Assembly (NCBI GenBank): GCA_041481485.1
Contig: JBGPBY010000025.1
Location: 1-25,543, forward strand
Source: JBGPBY01 sp041481485
GTDB taxonomy: Bacteria; Acidobacteriota; Terriglobia; 20CM-2-55-15
Reading direction: 5' to 3'
DNA: 25,543 bases
Shown: in pieces, positions 24,258-25,543 of the stretch
How positions within the stretch are numbered: the stretch's first letter is position 1
Layout: every line of letters starts with the position of its first letter
Notes under the pieces: model-generated
What the model was told of the DNA's origin: nothing
Databases searched by the model: none
Seen by the model: only the letters and a program-made list of their open reading frames with translations
Program-made: the position numbers and the translations under genes

Positions 24258-25397
24258 ATGGCTGAAAAACGAGGAACGTTAACGGCAAATTCGCCGGCGG
24301 AGTCACCTTCCATCCGGTTCTTGTTTGACGAAGGATTGCGCACCGGCGCCTGCATCAAAGTTGTGGGAGTTGGCGGAGGCGGATCCAATGCCGTCAATCG
24401 CATGATTACCGCAGGCCTTGGCGGTGTGGACTTTCTGGTAGCCAATACCGATGCGCAGGCCCTGATGCAATCGCAGGCTCCGGTAAAAATTCAGATCGGC
24501 GCCAAACTCACCAAGGGGCTTGGCGCCGGAGCCAATCCGGAAATCGGACGGCAAGCCGCGCTCGAAGACACCGACAAGATTATCGAGGCGCTTCAAGGCG
24601 CGGACATGGTATTTGTAACCACGGGTCTTGGGGGTGGAACCGGGACCGGCGCCGCTCCAATTGTCGCCAGCCTCGCCGCGGAACTGAATGCGCTGACCGT
24701 TGCGGTCGTGACCAAGCCATTTGCATTCGAGGGCCGCAAGCGCTTGCAACAGGCAGACCGCGGACTGGCAGAACTTAAGGAGTGCGTCGATACCGTTATC
24801 ACCATTCCCAATGAACGCCTTCTCGCGACGCTCGAGCGCGGCACCAGTCTGTTCGATGCGTTCCACATTGCCGACGATATTCTGCTCCAGGCGGTGCAGG
24901 GGATTTCGGATCTGATCATTGTGCCGGGATTGATCAACCTCGATTTTGCCGATGTGAAAACGATCATGTCCGGGATGGGTATGGCGCTGATGGGCACAGG
25001 TTCGGCGGCAGGCGAGAACCGCGCGGTCGAAGCGGCAAGGCGCGCCATTTCCAGCCGGCTGTTGGAAGACGGCACGATTCAGGGCGCACGCGGCGTTTTG
25101 ATCAATATTACCGGCGGCCGCGATCTGCTGTTGCATGAGGTGAGCGAAGCCTCGAGCATTATTCAAGAGGCCGCGGATCCGGAAGCCAACATCATTTTCG
25201 GAGCGGTTCTCGACGAGCGCATGGCCGAGGAAGTGAAGATTACCGTCATCGCCACCGGATTCATGTCCAAAAATGAACCGGTTCCCTCCATGGCCGCGGC
25301 AGCAGCAGCGGGCACTGTGACTGCCACGCCGGCCAAGCCGGCAATCACGACGATGCCGGATCTCGATATTCCGGCATTCCTCCGCCGCCAGCGGTAG
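24258..25397 (+). CDS. ftsZ: Cell division GTPase FtsZ
   Basis: The protein has 379 residues. FtsZ is a tubulin-like GTPase that builds the Z-ring. About 30 residues precede the core (IKVVGVGGGGSNAVNRM from 33). The tubulin signature GGGTGTG is at 125-131, PNERLL at 184-189, and the T7 synergy loop NLDFAD at 227-232 has D229 and D232. The intrinsically disordered linker is short (about 30 residues, Ala/Thr/Pro-rich) and the C-terminal peptide is DLDIPAFLRRQR, which binds FtsA and other partners. A G-rich stretch about 6 bp before the ATG acts as ribosome binding site. Confidence 0.98.
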   Translation: MAEKRGTLTANSPAESPSIRFLFDEGLRTGACIKVVGVGGGGSNAVNRMITAGLGGVDFLVANTDAQALMQSQAPVKIQIGAKLTKGLGAGANPEIGRQAALEDTDKIIEALQGADMVFVTTGLGGGTGTGAAPIVASLAAELNALTVAVVTKPFAFEGRKRLQQADRGLAELKECVDTVITIPNERLLATLERGTSLFDAFHIADDILLQAVQGISDLIIVPGLINLDFADVKTIMSGMGMALMGTGSAAGENRAVEAARRAISSRLLEDGTIQGARGVLINITGGRDLLLHEVSEASSIIQEAADPEANIIFGAVLDERMAEEVKITVIATGFMSKNEPVPSMAAAAAAGTVTATPAKPAITTMPDLDIPAFLRRQR

Positions 25398-25432
25398 CAG
25401 CGGTCCTAGAAAAGCACAGGCGATCAAGAAAT

Positions 25433-25543
25433 CCCTCTCCCAACGGGAGAGGGTGGCCGAAGGCCGGGTGAGGGGTACCACAAGTAAATATTGTTAATTG
25501 CGGTACCCCTCACCGGCCGCTGCGCGGCCCCCTCTCCCGTTGG
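25433..25543. repeat. Large inverted repeat after ftsZ, running to the window end
   Basis: A perfect local hairpin, ccctctccc-aac-gggagaggg, lies at 25433-25453. The long arms 25440-25479 and 25502-25543 are reverse complements apart from a short variable section in the middle, around a 22-nt A/T-rich centre. Similar gggagaggg...ggtgagggg palindromes are familiar dispersed repeats in many bacterial genomes. It starts 35 bp after the ftsZ stop and may also end dcw transcription. The right end may continue beyond the window. Confidence 0.85.

Noticed and set aside
24303..25481. A 392-codon minus-strand frame across ftsZ.
   Set aside because: It is antisense to a highly conserved gene and its composition is that of a shadow frame.

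Overview
The window is chromosomal DNA from a didermic, meso-DAP-type bacterium. Its main content is a complete division and cell-wall (dcw) cluster on the + strand in the order mraZ-rsmH-ftsL-ftsI-murE-murF-mraY-murD-ftsW-murG-murC-ftsQ-ftsA-ftsZ. It runs from a promoter near 9573 to the ftsZ stop at 25397. The DNPR motif in MurE indicates meso-diaminopimelate peptidoglycan. The PASTA tail on FtsI, the moderate GC content and a gene order lacking ddl and murB are compatible with Acidobacteriota or a nearby deep phylum. That placement is an inference from general resemblance and not a proof.

Layout. (1) 1-374, minus strand: 5' part of a periplasmic solute-binding lipoprotein gene cut by the window edge. 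(2) 472-5037: a receiver-class III nucleotide cyclase, a short minus-strand hypothetical gene, an RNase HII with a Bacillus-like N-terminal extension, and a very divergent IlvD/Edd-family dehydratase. (3) 5063-5159: a nested palindromic repeat. (4) 5243-9511: a solitary nuoF, a CDGSH iron-sulfur protein, a DksA/TraR-family zinc-finger protein, a ZIP metal transporter and a YchF-like GTPase, with strand switches, hairpins and a 177-bp inverted-repeat element at 8188-8364. (5) 9573-25397: the dcw cluster. (6) 25433-25543: another large inverted repeat just after ftsZ, running to the window end.

How the genes work together. In the dcw block, MurC, MurD, MurE and MurF build the UDP-MurNAc-pentapeptide. 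MraY and MurG make lipid I and lipid II. FtsW and FtsI polymerise and crosslink septal peptidoglycan. FtsL and FtsQ form part of the divisome bridge, and FtsA tethers FtsZ to the membrane. Nearly every junction overlaps or is a few bases long, so the block is probably one translationally coupled operon. A TTGACA/TATCTT promoter is followed by three 10-bp-periodic GTGRN units, as expected for MraZ autoregulation. The upstream half is a set of unrelated housekeeping and accessory genes with their own promoters and terminators.

No mobile element with a transposase, CRISPR array, tRNA or rRNA was seen. I did not find a clear, wholly new multi-gene system. The least conventional items are the divergent IlvD-family protein, the non-canonical YchF-like GTPase, the RNase HII with an altered GRG motif, and the family of palindromic repeats.
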